This document shows positions 18,526 to 28,394 of a DNA stretch of 64,000 nt, piece after piece. The stretch covers positions 1 to 64,000 of the forward strand of contig NZ_JADEXG010000020.1 of assembly GCF_015207255.1 (NCBI RefSeq), read 5' to 3'. The DNA comes from Vasconcelosia minhoensis LEGE 07310. Its GTDB lineage: Bacteria > Cyanobacteriota > Cyanobacteriia > Phormidesmidales > Phormidesmidaceae. Under the pieces are notes generated by a model, which was not told the origin of the DNA, ran no database searches, and was given only the letters and a program-made list of their open reading frames with translations. The stretch's first letter is position 1. The number at the start of each line of letters is the position of its first letter. Made by a program: the position numbers and the translations under genes.

Positions 18526-18594
18526 ATAGAACCTCCTAATTCTCAAACTCTATTTTTAATTTATCGATTTTTGAAAGGGTCTGACAGCCTCAGC

Positions 18595-19647
18595 TCAGAC
18601 CGAAGCTGCTGACTTTTCACGCTGTCCCTCTTTGATAAAGGACTCGACCAGGGACACATCTTCCGTACTTCCAATGACCAGGGGCGATCGCGCATGGAGC
18701 TTATCGGGGACCACATCCAAAATATCCTGAGTACCCGTACTGGCCCGCCCTCCGGCCTGTTCTGCTAGAAACGCCAAGGGAGCCGACTCATAGAGTACGC
18801 GCAGCTTGCCCTCAGGCTTTTTCACCGAACCCGGGTAGAGAAACACGCCGCCTTGCATCAAAATCCGGTGAAAGTCCCCCACCAGCGCCCCGCTGTAGCG
18901 AGCCGAGTAGCCTTCATGGCGATGAACATAGCGAATATAGTCCCGCAGAGACTCTTCCCACTGCCAGAAGTTACCTTCATTGACGCTGTAATTTGGCCCG
19001 TGGGCGGGAATCTGAATGTTTTCGCTGGCTAAAATAAATTCTCCCAGACTGGGATCGAGGGTAAAGGCATGGACGCCGTGGCCGATCGAGTAGACCAGTA
19101 CCGTACTCGGCCCGTAGAGGATATAGCCTGCTGCAATCTGGTCACGTCCTGAGCTCAGCAAGTCTGACGCAGTCTGATCGAGATCGCTGCCCTGCTGCTG
19201 ACGAATAGCAAAAATTGAGCCGACGTTTAAGTTAATATCAACATTGGATGAGCCATCAATCGGGTCGTAGAGCAGGGTGTAGCGCCCTAACGGGCAGTTC
19301 TCTGGAATATAGTAAGGCTCGTCCATTTCTTCCGACGCTAGGCGGCAGACCAAGCCGCTCTGCTTAAAGACAGAAATAAAGACATCGTTGGCGTAGATGT
19401 CCATCTTCTTCACCGACTCGCCCTGCACGTTGGTGCGACCCGTGAAGCCCAGCGCGTCTTCCACCAAGCCCGCTCGCGTCAGCCGCCGGGCGATCAGCTT
19501 ACCTGCCAGCGCAATCCGGTTCATCAGGGCGCTCAGGTCCTGAGCATCAGGCCCAAAACTCTGAAGCTGCTGTAAGACATGGCGCGAAAGCGTCGTACTA
19601 TCCCGGTCTAGGGTGCTACCCTGAGCGGGCTGATAGCCATCAGCCAT
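18595..19647 (-). CDS. fbp: class I fructose-1,6-bisphosphatase
   Basis: 350 residues; GGGGAGGA lies 9 nt before the ATG. It hydrolyses fructose-1,6-bisphosphate in gluconeogenesis and the Calvin cycle. The metal motif [10 protein letters not shown] and the LASEEMDEP segment are clear, as is the substrate segment [23 protein letters not shown]. It heads the fbp-tal-zwf-opcA run seen in other cyanobacteria, 69 bp before tal. Confidence 0.97.
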   Translation of the reverse strand: MADGYQPAQGSTLDRDSTTLSRHVLQQLQSFGPDAQDLSALMNRIALAGKLIARRLTRAGLVEDALGFTGRTNVQGESVKKMDIYANDVFISVFKQSGLVCRLASEEMDEPYYIPENCPLGRYTLLYDPIDGSSNVDINLNVGSIFAIRQQQGSDLDQTASDLLSSGRDQIAAGYILYGPSTVLVYSIGHGVHAFTLDPSLGEFILASENIQIPAHGPNYSVNEGNFWQWEESLRDYIRYVHRHEGYSARYSGALVGDFHRILMQGGVFLYPGSVKKPEGKLRVLYESAPLAFLAEQAGGRASTGTQDILDVVPDKLHARSPLVIGSTEDVSLVESFIKEGQREKSAASV

Positions 19648-19807
19648 AATATGTTTCCTCCCCTACGGGCCTGCGACTAGGAAAGTTTAACAGCTCGTCC
19701 TAAAGCCTGCCGTGAAGCTCCCCACAATCCCACTTTAAAGGCCCTGTCTCCTGATTCGATGAGACAGAGATTAAAGCTGCGTCATGCAGGCAGGGGGAAC
19801 CCTGCCC

Positions 19808-21184
19808 CTACCCATCCCCCCTAACTTCCCTTGGTCGCCATTCCGGGATCACCCGCTGCGGAGCCCGCGACACCACTAGACAGTCATCCTGCACGTTCTT
19901 CGTCAGGACAGAGCCCGCCCCAATGGTGACATCGGAGCCGACTTCGATGGGCGCAACCAGGACGCTGTTAGAGCCGGTTTTAGTGCGATCGCCGATCACG
20001 GTCGGATGCTTTTGAAATCCGTCATAGTTGGCGGTAATCGTTCCCGCTCCGACGTTCACCTTCTCGCCGAGCGTGGCATCGCCGATGTAGGACAGGTGGG
20101 CGACATTGGTGCGATCGCCCAGGGTCGATTTCTTAATTTCAACAAAATTGCCAATCCGGCAGTTTTTGCCGACGCTGACCTGACCGCGCAGATGGGCGTA
20201 GGGACCGACGCGATCGCCCCCGGCCAGCGTACTCTCGCTGACGACGGAATAGAGCAGAGTGGTATTAGGGCCGATGGTGCTGTCTTCAACCAGGCAGCCG
20301 GGACCAATGCGGCAGCCGGTTTGAATCACGGTATGGCCACGCAGGTGGGTCTGCGGCTCAATTATGACATCGGGTTCAAGCTTGACCGTGGCGTCGATGG
20401 TAATGCTGTCAGGGTTGACCAGGGTAACGCCCGCCAGCATCCAGTCTTTCTTTATCCGGTCCTGAAGAATATCGTCGGCTTCGGCCAGCTGCTTGCGGTT
20501 ATTGATTCCCAATATTTCATTGGGATCGGCTGCATCGACAGCCATTACGGGAGAAAGGCTTTTGATCACATCGGTGAGGTAGTATTCCTGCTGGTCATTG
20601 TCGGCCTTGAGCTGGGGCAGCACCGTCATCAAAGCTGACCAGTTGAAGCAGTAGATGCCTGCATTGACGCGGCGATTTTGCCGCTGGGGATCGCTGCAGT
20701 CGCGGTGTTCGACGATTTCCTCGACGACCAGGTTTTCATTACAGAAAACCCGGCCATAGCCGCTCGGGTCGAGCACTTGCGCCGTCAGAATCGTTGCCGC
20801 GTTGCCATTTTCATTGTGGGTCGCCAGCATCTGCGCAAGTGTCTCTGGCCGCAGCAGTGGCACGTCGCCGTTGAGCACCAGCAGGTTGCCTGAAAACCCG
20901 TCCAAAGCTGGGATCAGCTGCTGCACGGCGTGACCGGTTCCTAGCTGCTCGGTCTGCTTGATAAATTCCAGGTCGGGAACATCAGCCAGGGTTTTCTGAA
21001 CCTGCTCCGCCGCGTAGCCCACAATCACCAAGCGCCGACTCGGACTGACCTGCCCCAGGCTGGCCAGCACGTTTTCTAATAAAGTCTGCCCGCTGAGCCG
21101 ATGCAGCACTTTGGGCAGGTGCGATCGCATCCTCGTCCCCTTTCCTGCGGCTAGGACCGCGATCGCGAGTGAATCTGTACTCAT
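19808..21184 (-). CDS. glmU: bifunctional UDP-GlcNAc pyrophosphorylase / GlcN-1-P acetyltransferase
   Basis: 458 residues from ATG 21184, which follows a GAGGGGG site; the longer TTG start lies inside that site. The N-terminal uridylyltransferase domain has LAAGKGTRM and PKVLH, with GTGHAVQQ and LNGDVPLL. The C-terminal left-handed beta-helix has GNFVEIKKS and [11 protein letters not shown]. It makes UDP-GlcNAc for peptidoglycan and lipopolysaccharide. It is 161 bp upstream of fbp on the same strand, probably its own unit. Confidence 0.97.
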   Translation of the reverse strand: MSTDSLAIAVLAAGKGTRMRSHLPKVLHRLSGQTLLENVLASLGQVSPSRRLVIVGYAAEQVQKTLADVPDLEFIKQTEQLGTGHAVQQLIPALDGFSGNLLVLNGDVPLLRPETLAQMLATHNENGNAATILTAQVLDPSGYGRVFCNENLVVEEIVEHRDCSDPQRQNRRVNAGIYCFNWSALMTVLPQLKADNDQQEYYLTDVIKSLSPVMAVDAADPNEILGINNRKQLAEADDILQDRIKKDWMLAGVTLVNPDSITIDATVKLEPDVIIEPQTHLRGHTVIQTGCRIGPGCLVEDSTIGPNTTLLYSVVSESTLAGGDRVGPYAHLRGQVSVGKNCRIGNFVEIKKSTLGDRTNVAHLSYIGDATLGEKVNVGAGTITANYDGFQKHPTVIGDRTKTGSNSVLVAPIEVGSDVTIGAGSVLTKNVQDDCLVVSRAPQRVIPEWRPREVRGDG

Positions 21185-21269
21185 ATACCCCCTCAAGAAT
21201 GACTGCTTGAGGGAGTATAGCTTGCCAACCCTGGCCAGCTAAAGGGGACAGGCCATTCCTGAGCTGCTG

Positions 21270-22160
21270 CTAAATCAATGCCCAGCGCCTGCGCCACTCG
21301 CCAGTAGAGGCGAGGGTTGAGGTTTGCTGCTCCAGCTGTCGTCGCTGTTGGATATCGTCAGCAGCAGCGCTCAGAGTGGGATCGCGGTAGGCCACAGCTG
21401 CTCGGGTGGTTAGGTGCTCCTGCTCTTGCTGCGGTAAGGCCGGTAGTCCACCCTCGTAGTTCGCCACTGTTCCCGGCCAGCGACGACCCGCCGTCGGGAC
21501 TGAGTCGATGGATAGACCCGCCAGCTTCAGGGCCGTGCGTACTGCTGCGGCGCAAGAATAGGTGGCCAGCCGCCCATCGGGCTTCAGGCACCGGGCAACC
21601 TGCTGGATAAACTCAACCGTCCAGAGCTGGGGACAGCGGGGTGGTGAGAACGGGTCGAGAAAAATGACGTCGGCCTGCCAGGCTTGGGCTGTGAGGGTTT
21701 GGATAGTTTGACGGGCATCGCCCAGTAGCAGCTGAGCCTGGATTGGAGCCGTCACTAAAGGGTTTGAAGCTGACGGGATTGCCTGGGTTTCGGCGATCGC
21801 GCTCAAAACTTGAGCAGTACGAGCTGACCAAGGTGGGGTGGAATTTTGCGCGATCGCGGCTCTCGGCACAGTCAGATCAATTTCCAAGGCAAACAATTCC
21901 ACTTGGCAGTCCGGGTTCACCTGCCAAATCGTCTCCAAAGCCGCCGCCGTGTTGTAGCCCAGCCCGTAGCAGACATCCAGGATGGCCAAATTCCCAAACT
22001 TTGCCCGCTCAGCCAGCTGCGTCGGTGCCACATAGGTCTGCTGCGCCTCCTGCCAGGCTCCGCCCCGGCTGTGGAAGCATTCGCCAAATTCTTCTGAGAA
22101 GAAAGTATTTGAGCCATCTTGGGTCGGAATCGGCGTAAATTGGCGCTTAGGCACGGACAT
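21270..22160 (-). CDS. MnmD-like tRNA methyltransferase (MnmC methylase-domain relative)
   Basis: 296 residues. The opening FTPIPTQDGSNTFFSEEFGECFHSRGGAWQEA and the SAM loop ILDVCYGLGYNTAAAL match the N-terminal domain of MnmC, and DPFSPPRCPQLWTVEFI is its signature. In MnmC this domain methylates the aminomethyl group of U34 in tRNA. The FAD oxidase half of MnmC is absent, as in stand-alone MnmD proteins. The C-terminal 50 residues are Gln-rich and divergent. Confidence 0.82.
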   Translation of the reverse strand: MSVPKRQFTPIPTQDGSNTFFSEEFGECFHSRGGAWQEAQQTYVAPTQLAERAKFGNLAILDVCYGLGYNTAAALETIWQVNPDCQVELFALEIDLTVPRAAIAQNSTPPWSARTAQVLSAIAETQAIPSASNPLVTAPIQAQLLLGDARQTIQTLTAQAWQADVIFLDPFSPPRCPQLWTVEFIQQVARCLKPDGRLATYSCAAAVRTALKLAGLSIDSVPTAGRRWPGTVANYEGGLPALPQQEQEHLTTRAAVAYRDPTLSAAADDIQQRRQLEQQTSTLASTGEWRRRWALI

Positions 22161-22288
22161 TGAGAGATGTGGAGATACTTTTACACACTATATTAGGCAA
22201 CGTTGGTCCGGTAGCTGAGCTTGGGCACTAGCTGGCAGAATAGGTACTCAGAACATCTAATTTATTTTCGATTCAATGGCAGTCAACC
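22161..22288. other. promoter region and original 5' end of the restriction gene
   Basis: The MnmD-like gene and the RM island diverge here. ATG 22276-22278 followed by codons for A-V-N is the likely original start of the restriction gene. The insertion at 22289 turns the next codons into P, G and a TAA stop (22294-22296). No strong ribosome-binding site is seen upstream of this ATG. Confidence 0.6.
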
Positions 22289-22463
22289 CAGGGTAAGCGC
22301 AAGAATCAATAAAGACTGCCTTATTGAGAAAAATGGCCGCGCCTATGTCAACAGGGTAAAGCTATTGAGAAAGGCGAGTACGAAAAACTGGGGCTTCTAG
22401 CCACGTCTGCAGCGCCCAAAAGCCAATGCATACTTTGGATACGATTTTCTTGCGCTTACCCTG
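22289..22463. mobile_element. 175-bp MITE-like element in the 5' end of the restriction gene
   Basis: Perfect 17-bp terminal inverted repeats: CAGGGTAAGCGCAAGAA at 22289-22305 and its complement at 22447-22463. The element is flanked by a perfect 10-bp direct repeat GCAGTCAACC (22279-22288 and 22464-22473), a target-site duplication. The inside has no usable frame and no transposase, so it must be moved in trans. CAGGG ends and an 8-10-bp duplication fit the ISAs1 family as I remember it. Removing the element and one repeat copy restores one continuous reading frame. Confidence 0.88.
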
Positions 22464-22514
22464 GCAGTCAACCTTGATAAGCCCCATCTTTGGAAAATAG
22501 ATATTGCTCAATCG

Positions 22515-23420
22515 GTGGATATGTATAACGACTGGTTTATGAATTTTGCTCCGAGGGCATTTCGAGAAACACGGATCGAGGTTACTAAAGATGTCGAAGC
22601 GACGCTGAGGGAAACGAATAACTTGACAAATGTTGCCCCTGCAATTTTACGTAAACATCCTGGAGTACTTCCTACTCTTAGAATGTCAACTTGTCCACCT
22701 TTGGCAGTTGATCGACTGATTGGCCTTGCAGCGATTCCAAGCAGCTTAGTCAAGAGAATGGAAAACAAGAAAAAACTGCCAGTTCGTCTCCGAGGAGCAG
22801 CCTTAGACATTGAACTTCAGAAGATTGGCGACATTATTGAGCGGATGGCAGATCCGGATATTTTTACATGGCTAAATCGAACTGAACCTCCTTTACAAGC
22901 TGAGATACGTCGTGCTGCTACCATTGTCGCAGATCGTCTATGCGGATCAGTCGCCAATCCTATTATCCGAAATGCCCAGGAAAAGAGACAGCTTGCAGCA
23001 ATTCAAAGCTGGCTTGAAACTTTCCAATACAGGAAACTAACAGTACAAGATGGTATGAAATTTAGTGACATGCCTCCTGGAACTTTTAGTTTTCGCATGA
23101 ATATACCTGTAACTCTAGAAACAGGAAAGATAATTAATATACCAATTGATGCTGTAATCAAGCCCAAATCGAGCCAAAGAAGAGAGATGCCCATTTTATT
23201 TGAAGCAAAATCTGCTGGCGATTTTACAAACGTTAACAAAAGGCGCAAGGAAGAGGCAATTAAAATGTCCCAATTGCGAAGAACATATGGAAATCAGGTA
23301 CGATTTAGTTTATTTCTCTGCGGCTATTTCGATAGCGGCTACTTAGGCTATGAAGCTGCTGAAGGGATTGACTGGGTTTGGGAACATAGAATCGATGATC
23401 TAGCTAGTTTTGGATTATAG
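22515..23420 (+). CDS. XamI-like type II restriction endonuclease, N-terminus displaced by insertion
   Basis: 301 residues from GTG 22515 (ATG 22521 next). The same frame is open leftwards across the target duplication and into the element to 22401. Joined to the original ATG 22276, the native protein would begin M-A-V-N-L-D-K-P-H-L-W-K and be about 18 residues longer. Recognisable: TLRMSTCPPLAVDRLIGLA, RAATIVADRLCGSVANPIIRNAQE, FEAKSAGDFTNVNKRRKEEA (a likely ExK catalytic pair) and LCGYFDSGYLGYEAAEGIDWVWEHRIDDL at the C-terminus. I place it in the XamI family (GTCGAC) from memory. It is AT-rich, unlike its neighbours. Whether the shortened product is made or active is unknown. Confidence 0.72.
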   Translation: MDMYNDWFMNFAPRAFRETRIEVTKDVEATLRETNNLTNVAPAILRKHPGVLPTLRMSTCPPLAVDRLIGLAAIPSSLVKRMENKKKLPVRLRGAALDIELQKIGDIIERMADPDIFTWLNRTEPPLQAEIRRAATIVADRLCGSVANPIIRNAQEKRQLAAIQSWLETFQYRKLTVQDGMKFSDMPPGTFSFRMNIPVTLETGKIINIPIDAVIKPKSSQRREMPILFEAKSAGDFTNVNKRRKEEAIKMSQLRRTYGNQVRFSLFLCGYFDSGYLGYEAAEGIDWVWEHRIDDLASFGL

Positions 23421-24996
23421 AGAGTTGAATATTAAAGAAATAGAAAAAAGGCGCTTTTTGTTGCAAGGCCAATTGGACGAGAAAAAAACTCAGAAAGAAC
23501 GCAATAAATTAGGCCAATTTTCAACGCCTATGACACTTGCAAAAAGCATTCTAGAGCACAGTATCCCCCTGCTCGATTGTGGTGAAAAAATACGTTTTCT
23601 AGATCCAGCTTTTGGTACAGGGGTTTTTTATTCTGCTCTTCTGAATGCGACTGGATCCGACTCAATTCTTTCGGCACAAGGCTTTGAAGTCGATCCATGT
23701 TATGGAGAAGCAGCAAAAGAACTGTGGAAAGAAACTCTTTTGAATTTGAAAATTTTAGACTTCACTAAATTATCTCCACCAAAACGGCAATCTGATTGTT
23801 TCAATCTCATTATTTGTAATCCCCCTTATGTGCGCCATCACCACATAGAAAGTGAGGAAAAGATAAATTTACGATATTTATCTAGTAAAGCTTGCGAAAG
23901 TAAAATAAGCGGTTTGGCTGGTTTGTACTGCCATTTTCTTTGCCTTTCTCATCCTTGGATGCAAAGAGGAGGAGTTGCTGCGTGGTTAATACCTAGTGAG
24001 TTTATGGATGTGAATTATGGCAAAGCCATCAAGCAATATCTTTTGCAAAAGGTAACACTTATTCAAATTCATAGATTTGACTATGAAGACACCAAGTTTG
24101 ATGATGCACTTGTGTCATCAGCAGTTGTTTGGATAAGAAATTCTCTGCCGCCTCCTAATCATAAAGTTTTATTTACTTTTGGAGAATCAATGCACTCGCC
24201 CAATATGTCTCGCCTAGTTAATTTGCCATGTTTGAAAGACGAGCCCAAATGGACACGCTTCCCATCTCTAGGCATCCGTGAAAAGGCCGAAAATCATTGT
24301 CTATCAGACCTATTCGAGATAAAGCGTGGGATTGCAACTGGCGATAATAAATTCTTTATTCTTACCAAGGAAAAAACCGAACATTATAGCCTTCCTGATG
24401 AATTCTTGCGTCCCATTTTGCCAAGCCCGCGATACATACTCGCTAATGAAATCCAAGCAGATCAGGAAGGGCTCCCTATACTAGAGCATCAGCTTTTCCT
24501 GTTAGACTGTCGTATTCCTGAGGAAGTAATTCGTGCGAAATATCCCAGTTTATGGAAATATCTTAAATCTGGGAAAGGTACTACGTCGGAGCGTTATTTA
24601 TGTCGTACTAGAAAAACATGGTATTTCCAAGAGAAGCGGTTGCCTGCACCAATTATTTGCACGTATCTAGGTAGAAAAAAAGGCGGCAATGAACGTGCTT
24701 TCCGATTTATTCTCAATTCATCTAAAGCTGTAGCTCCTAACGTTTACTTGCTTTTGTATCCTCGTGACACATTGAAATACTACCTTTCGCGAGACCCAAA
24801 TCAGATTCGACGAATTTGGGAAATACTCAATGCTTTGGAGCCCACCTCAATTTTAGAGGAAGGTAGAGTATATGGAGGAGGGTTACATAAGATAGAACCT
24901 AAAGAATTGGGAAATGTAAATGCTACAAGAATAGTCAATGCTATACCAAGCTATGCCAAAATATCAAAGGAAACTCAGCATAGTTTGTTTGAGTAG
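23410..24996 (+). CDS. N6-adenine DNA methyltransferase of the RM system
   Basis: 528 residues from TTG 23410, overlapping the restriction gene by 11 bp in another frame, which suggests translational coupling. No in-frame ATG occurs before the conserved LGQFSTP segment, so an upstream non-ATG start is required. SAM motif I is FLDPAFGTGVF and catalytic motif IV is NPPYV. The C-terminal half (about residues 290-520) looks like a target-recognition domain of the Eco57I/TaqI-like class. It appears intact. Base composition matches the restriction gene and not the genome around it. Confidence 0.88.
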   Translation: MDYRELNIKEIEKRRFLLQGQLDEKKTQKERNKLGQFSTPMTLAKSILEHSIPLLDCGEKIRFLDPAFGTGVFYSALLNATGSDSILSAQGFEVDPCYGEAAKELWKETLLNLKILDFTKLSPPKRQSDCFNLIICNPPYVRHHHIESEEKINLRYLSSKACESKISGLAGLYCHFLCLSHPWMQRGGVAAWLIPSEFMDVNYGKAIKQYLLQKVTLIQIHRFDYEDTKFDDALVSSAVVWIRNSLPPPNHKVLFTFGESMHSPNMSRLVNLPCLKDEPKWTRFPSLGIREKAENHCLSDLFEIKRGIATGDNKFFILTKEKTEHYSLPDEFLRPILPSPRYILANEIQADQEGLPILEHQLFLLDCRIPEEVIRAKYPSLWKYLKSGKGTTSERYLCRTRKTWYFQEKRLPAPIICTYLGRKKGGNERAFRFILNSSKAVAPNVYLLLYPRDTLKYYLSRDPNQIRRIWEILNALEPTSILEEGRVYGGGLHKIEPKELGNVNATRIVNAIPSYAKISKETQHSLFE

Positions 24997-25113
24997 TTAT
25001 GTGACTATAAGCTGACATTTTTTGGGGCAAACAGAGTAGAGTTTATTACATAGATTCGCAAAATGGGTAAGTGCTAACACTTTGAGAGAAAACTCAAGAT
25101 TAGGCATTAAGAA

Positions 25114-25947
25114 GTGATAGATTCGTATTTAGTAGACGCTCAGTGGCTGTCGGCGCATCTTGAGCAGCCGCAGGTGGTGATTGTAGACTGTCGCTTTGCG
25201 CTGTCAGAGCCGGATTTGGGCCGTCAGCAGTATGAAGCCGGACACATTCCAGGGGCTTACTACCTCGATCTGAACCGAGATCTGTCGGGGCCGGTGCAAG
25301 CGCACGGTGGTCGGCATCCGCTGCCAGACTGGCAGACCTTTGTTCGCACTTTGAATCAGCTGGGAATCTTCTCTAAGCCTCCGCAAGGGCCAACCCAGGT
25401 CATTGCCTATGACGATTCGCAGTTTGCCTTTGCAGCGCGGCTGTGGTGGCTGCTGCGGTATTTGGGCCATGAGCAGGTGGCGCTGCTGGATGGCGGCTTT
25501 GAGGCTTGGAAGGCAGCCGGGCTGCCACTGAGTACGGGAATTCCCGAGCCCAAAGCAGGCGACTTTAAGCCGCAGCCCCAGCCTGACTGGACGGTCGATA
25601 TCGAAACGGTCCGCCAGCGCAAAGACCAGCCGGGCGTGTTGCTGATTGACTCACGGGCCGAGGGCCGGTTTCGGGGTGAGTACGAGCCGATCGACCCAAT
25701 TGCCGGGAGTGTGCCCAGTGCGGTGAACTATTTTTGGCAGGATGTAGTAGACGATTCAGGTCGGCTAAAGTCCCCAGCGGAACTGGCAAATCACTGGTCT
25801 GACTTGGACTCGGCAGACGAAGTGATTGTCTACTGCGGCTCAGGGGTGACGGCCTGCGTGAATTTATTTTCGCAAGCGATCGCGCACAAACCCATGGGCA
25901 AGCTCTACCCCGGCGGCTGGAGCGACTGGAGTTCTTACCTGACCTGA
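25114..25947 (+). CDS. two-domain rhodanese-type sulfurtransferase
   Basis: 277 residues from GTG 25114. Two rhodanese domains: the first (about 5-130) is inactive with no Cys at the loop, and the second ends in the active loop YCGSGVTACVNLF. Resembles thiosulfate or 3-mercaptopyruvate sulfurtransferases (SseA type, CGSGVTA). The rsmD ATG follows its TGA with no gap, so the two are co-transcribed. Confidence 0.92.
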   Translation: MIDSYLVDAQWLSAHLEQPQVVIVDCRFALSEPDLGRQQYEAGHIPGAYYLDLNRDLSGPVQAHGGRHPLPDWQTFVRTLNQLGIFSKPPQGPTQVIAYDDSQFAFAARLWWLLRYLGHEQVALLDGGFEAWKAAGLPLSTGIPEPKAGDFKPQPQPDWTVDIETVRQRKDQPGVLLIDSRAEGRFRGEYEPIDPIAGSVPSAVNYFWQDVVDDSGRLKSPAELANHWSDLDSADEVIVYCGSGVTACVNLFSQAIAHKPMGKLYPGGWSDWSSYLT

Positions 25948-26493
25948 ATGGCCATCCGCATCTACGGCAATCGTGCCATCAAAACCCTGCCAGGCCAGGC
26001 AACTCGTCCCACGTCGGCGCGGGTGCGAGAGGCGCTGTTTAACATCTGGCGGGGGCGGGTTTCCGGCTGCCGCTGGTTGGACCTCTGTGCAGGCAGCGGC
26101 GCGATGGGAGCAGAGGCGCTGTGTCGGGGTGCGGCAGTAGCGGTGGGGATCGATGCAGCCGGGGCGGCCTGCCGGGTAATTCGGCAGAATTGGACCCTAG
26201 TAGCCCAGCCTGAGCAGTCCTTTCAGGTGCTGCGGGGTGACGTCATCCAGCAGCTGCGCAAGCTTCAGGGATCGTTTGACCTGATTTATTTCGACCCGCC
26301 CTACGCCAGTGGGCTCTATCAGTCAGTGCTGGCTGGAATTGCGGAAAACGGATTGCTCGTAGAGGAGGGCGCGATCGCGGTTGAATACAGCCCTGAGTCC
26401 TGGCAGCCAGCTGAGACAGCCGGATTAGCCCTAGACCAGACTAAGCGCTATGGCAGCACCAGCCTGGCCTTTTTTAGCCCTGAGGGAATTTGA
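25948..26493 (+). CDS. rsmD: 16S rRNA (guanine966-N2)-methyltransferase
   Basis: 181 residues. Opens with the RsmD hallmark PTSARVREALFNIW, then SAM loop LDLCAGSGAMGAEAL and catalytic motif FDPPYASGLY. Methylates G966 of 16S rRNA. It abuts the sulfurtransferase gene directly. Confidence 0.94.
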   Translation: MAIRIYGNRAIKTLPGQATRPTSARVREALFNIWRGRVSGCRWLDLCAGSGAMGAEALCRGAAVAVGIDAAGAACRVIRQNWTLVAQPEQSFQVLRGDVIQQLRKLQGSFDLIYFDPPYASGLYQSVLAGIAENGLLVEEGAIAVEYSPESWQPAETAGLALDQTKRYGSTSLAFFSPEGI

Positions 26494-26567
26494 TAACCTC
26501 TTCCTAAGGGCTTAATAAGCATTTATCACTACCCACATACTGCAACTTACGGCACAATGGAGTAAAG

Positions 26568-26581
26568 CAACTTAAAAGTTG
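26568..26581. promoter_or_regulatory. inverted repeat upstream of flv3
   Basis: CAACTT and AAGTTG are separated by AA, 50 bp before the flv3 start. It could be an operator for the flv3-flv1 unit. The ribosome-binding site TAGGAGG lies 8 nt before ATG 26632. Confidence 0.4.
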
Positions 26582-26631
26582 TTAAATTCTCTTTTGAGAT
26601 AGTTTGCTCAGGATGCTCTAGGAGGCTCTCA

Positions 26632-28362
26632 ATGGTTGCAACCGCACCGGCACTCGAAAAGCGGCTCACCCTACAGACCGCACAGATTGGCCCCGATACG
26701 ACAGCCATTCGCTGTCTGGACTGGGATCGCGATCGCTTCGACATTGAATTTGGCCTGCAAAACGGCACCACCTATAATTCCTACCTGATTCGGGGGGAGA
26801 AGACGGCGCTGGTGGATACCTCCCACGCTAAGTTCCGAGAGCTCTACCTCGACGCGCTGAAGGAGCAGATTGATCCCCGGGAGATTGACTACATCGTGGT
26901 CAGCCACACCGAGCCGGATCACAGCGGTTTGGTGAAGGATGTGCTGGAGCTCGCGCCGAATGCGATTATCGTGGGTGCAAAAGTTGCGATTAAGTTTTTG
27001 GAAGATCTGGTCCATCAGCCCTTTGAGCGACAGGTGATAAAAAGCGGCGAAACCCTAGACCTGGGCCAGGGTCACGTTTTGGAATTCATCAATGCGCCTA
27101 ACCTGCACTGGCCGGATACCATTTTTACCTACGACCACAAAGACGAGACGCTCTATACCTGCGACGCCTTTGGGGCGCACTACTGTCAGGACGCGGTCTT
27201 TGACGAAGACCTAGAGGGCCTAGCCCCCGACTTCCGCTTCTACTATGAGTGCCTGATGGCCCCCAATGCCCGCTCCGTCCTGTCGGCGATGAAGCGGATG
27301 GATAAGCTGGAGGGCGAAATCAGCACCATCGCCACGGGCCACGGGCCGCTGCTGCGCCACAATCTGGTGGAGCTAACCGAGCGCTACCGCCGCTGGAGTC
27401 AGGAGAAGAGCAAGTCAGAAACGCTGATTGCCGTCTTTTACGTGTCGGACTACGGCTATAGCGACCGGCTTTCGCAAGCGATCGCGCACGGTATCACCAA
27501 GGCAGGCGTCGCGGTCGAAATGGTCGATCTGCGCTCCGCCGACCCCCAGGAAGTGAATGAGCTGGTGAGTCGGGCCACCGGCGTCGTGATTGGAATGCCG
27601 CCCTCATCGGGTCGCGGAGCTGAGCAAACTCAGTCTGCGCTGAGTACGATCCTGGCGGCAGTCAACGACAAGCAGACCTTTGGCCTATTTGAGTCCTACG
27701 GCGGCGATGATGAGCCGATTGACCCGCTGTACACCAAGCTACAAGAGCTGGAGCTGAAGGTCGCCTTTGAGCCAATTCGGGTTAAGGACACGCCCGCTGA
27801 GCCGGTTTATCAGCTCTGTGAAGAGACGGGGACAGACCTGGGTCAGGAGCTGGCCCAGTCGAAGAAAATCAAGAAAATCAAGTCCCTGGATGCCGACTTG
27901 CAGAAGGCGCTGGGCCGGATTAGCAGTGGTCTTTACATCATCACGGCGAGCAAAGGCGAACTCCAGAGCGCCATGCTCGCCTCCTGGATTACCCAGGCTA
28001 GCTTCGAGCCGCTGGGCTTCACGGTTGCGGTAGCCAAAGACCGGGCAATCGAGTCCCTGATGCAGACCGGCGATACCTTCGTGCTGAATATTCTGGAAGA
28101 GGGCAACCACCTGGGCCTGATGAAGCATTTCCTCAAGCGCTTCCCCCCCGGGGCCGACCGGTTTGCCGGCGTCCGCACCCGCCCGGCGGAGAATCGGTCG
28201 CCGATTCTAGCCGACGCCCTAGCCTATCTGGAATGTACGGTCGCGAGCCGGATGGAGCTGAGCGACCACTGGCTGGTGTACTGCACGGTGGATGACGGCA
28301 AGGTATCCAAGGAGGAAGCGCTGACCGCGGTTCACCATCGTAAGGTCGGGAACTATTATTAA
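26632..28362 (+). CDS. flv3: flavodiiron protein Flv3 (canonical di-iron partner)
   Basis: 576 residues in three domains: metallo-beta-lactamase-like (1-260), flavodoxin-like with FMN site (about 265-415) and a C-terminal NAD(P)H:flavin reductase domain (about 425-576). Flv1/Flv3 reduces O2 to water with photosystem I electrons, protecting the photosystem in fluctuating light. The di-iron ligands are complete: His92, Glu94, Asp96 and His97 in SHTEPDHSG, His in NLHWPD, Asp in YTCDAFG and His in TGHGP. The N-terminus closely resembles Synechocystis Flv3. It is followed by flv1 after 32 nt. Confidence 0.93.
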   Translation: MVATAPALEKRLTLQTAQIGPDTTAIRCLDWDRDRFDIEFGLQNGTTYNSYLIRGEKTALVDTSHAKFRELYLDALKEQIDPREIDYIVVSHTEPDHSGLVKDVLELAPNAIIVGAKVAIKFLEDLVHQPFERQVIKSGETLDLGQGHVLEFINAPNLHWPDTIFTYDHKDETLYTCDAFGAHYCQDAVFDEDLEGLAPDFRFYYECLMAPNARSVLSAMKRMDKLEGEISTIATGHGPLLRHNLVELTERYRRWSQEKSKSETLIAVFYVSDYGYSDRLSQAIAHGITKAGVAVEMVDLRSADPQEVNELVSRATGVVIGMPPSSGRGAEQTQSALSTILAAVNDKQTFGLFESYGGDDEPIDPLYTKLQELELKVAFEPIRVKDTPAEPVYQLCEETGTDLGQELAQSKKIKKIKSLDADLQKALGRISSGLYIITASKGELQSAMLASWITQASFEPLGFTVAVAKDRAIESLMQTGDTFVLNILEEGNHLGLMKHFLKRFPPGADRFAGVRTRPAENRSPILADALAYLECTVASRMELSDHWLVYCTVDDGKVSKEEALTAVHHRKVGNYY

Positions 28363-28394
28363 TCTCACCCTGTCCCTCACTCCCCCAACTCGCC

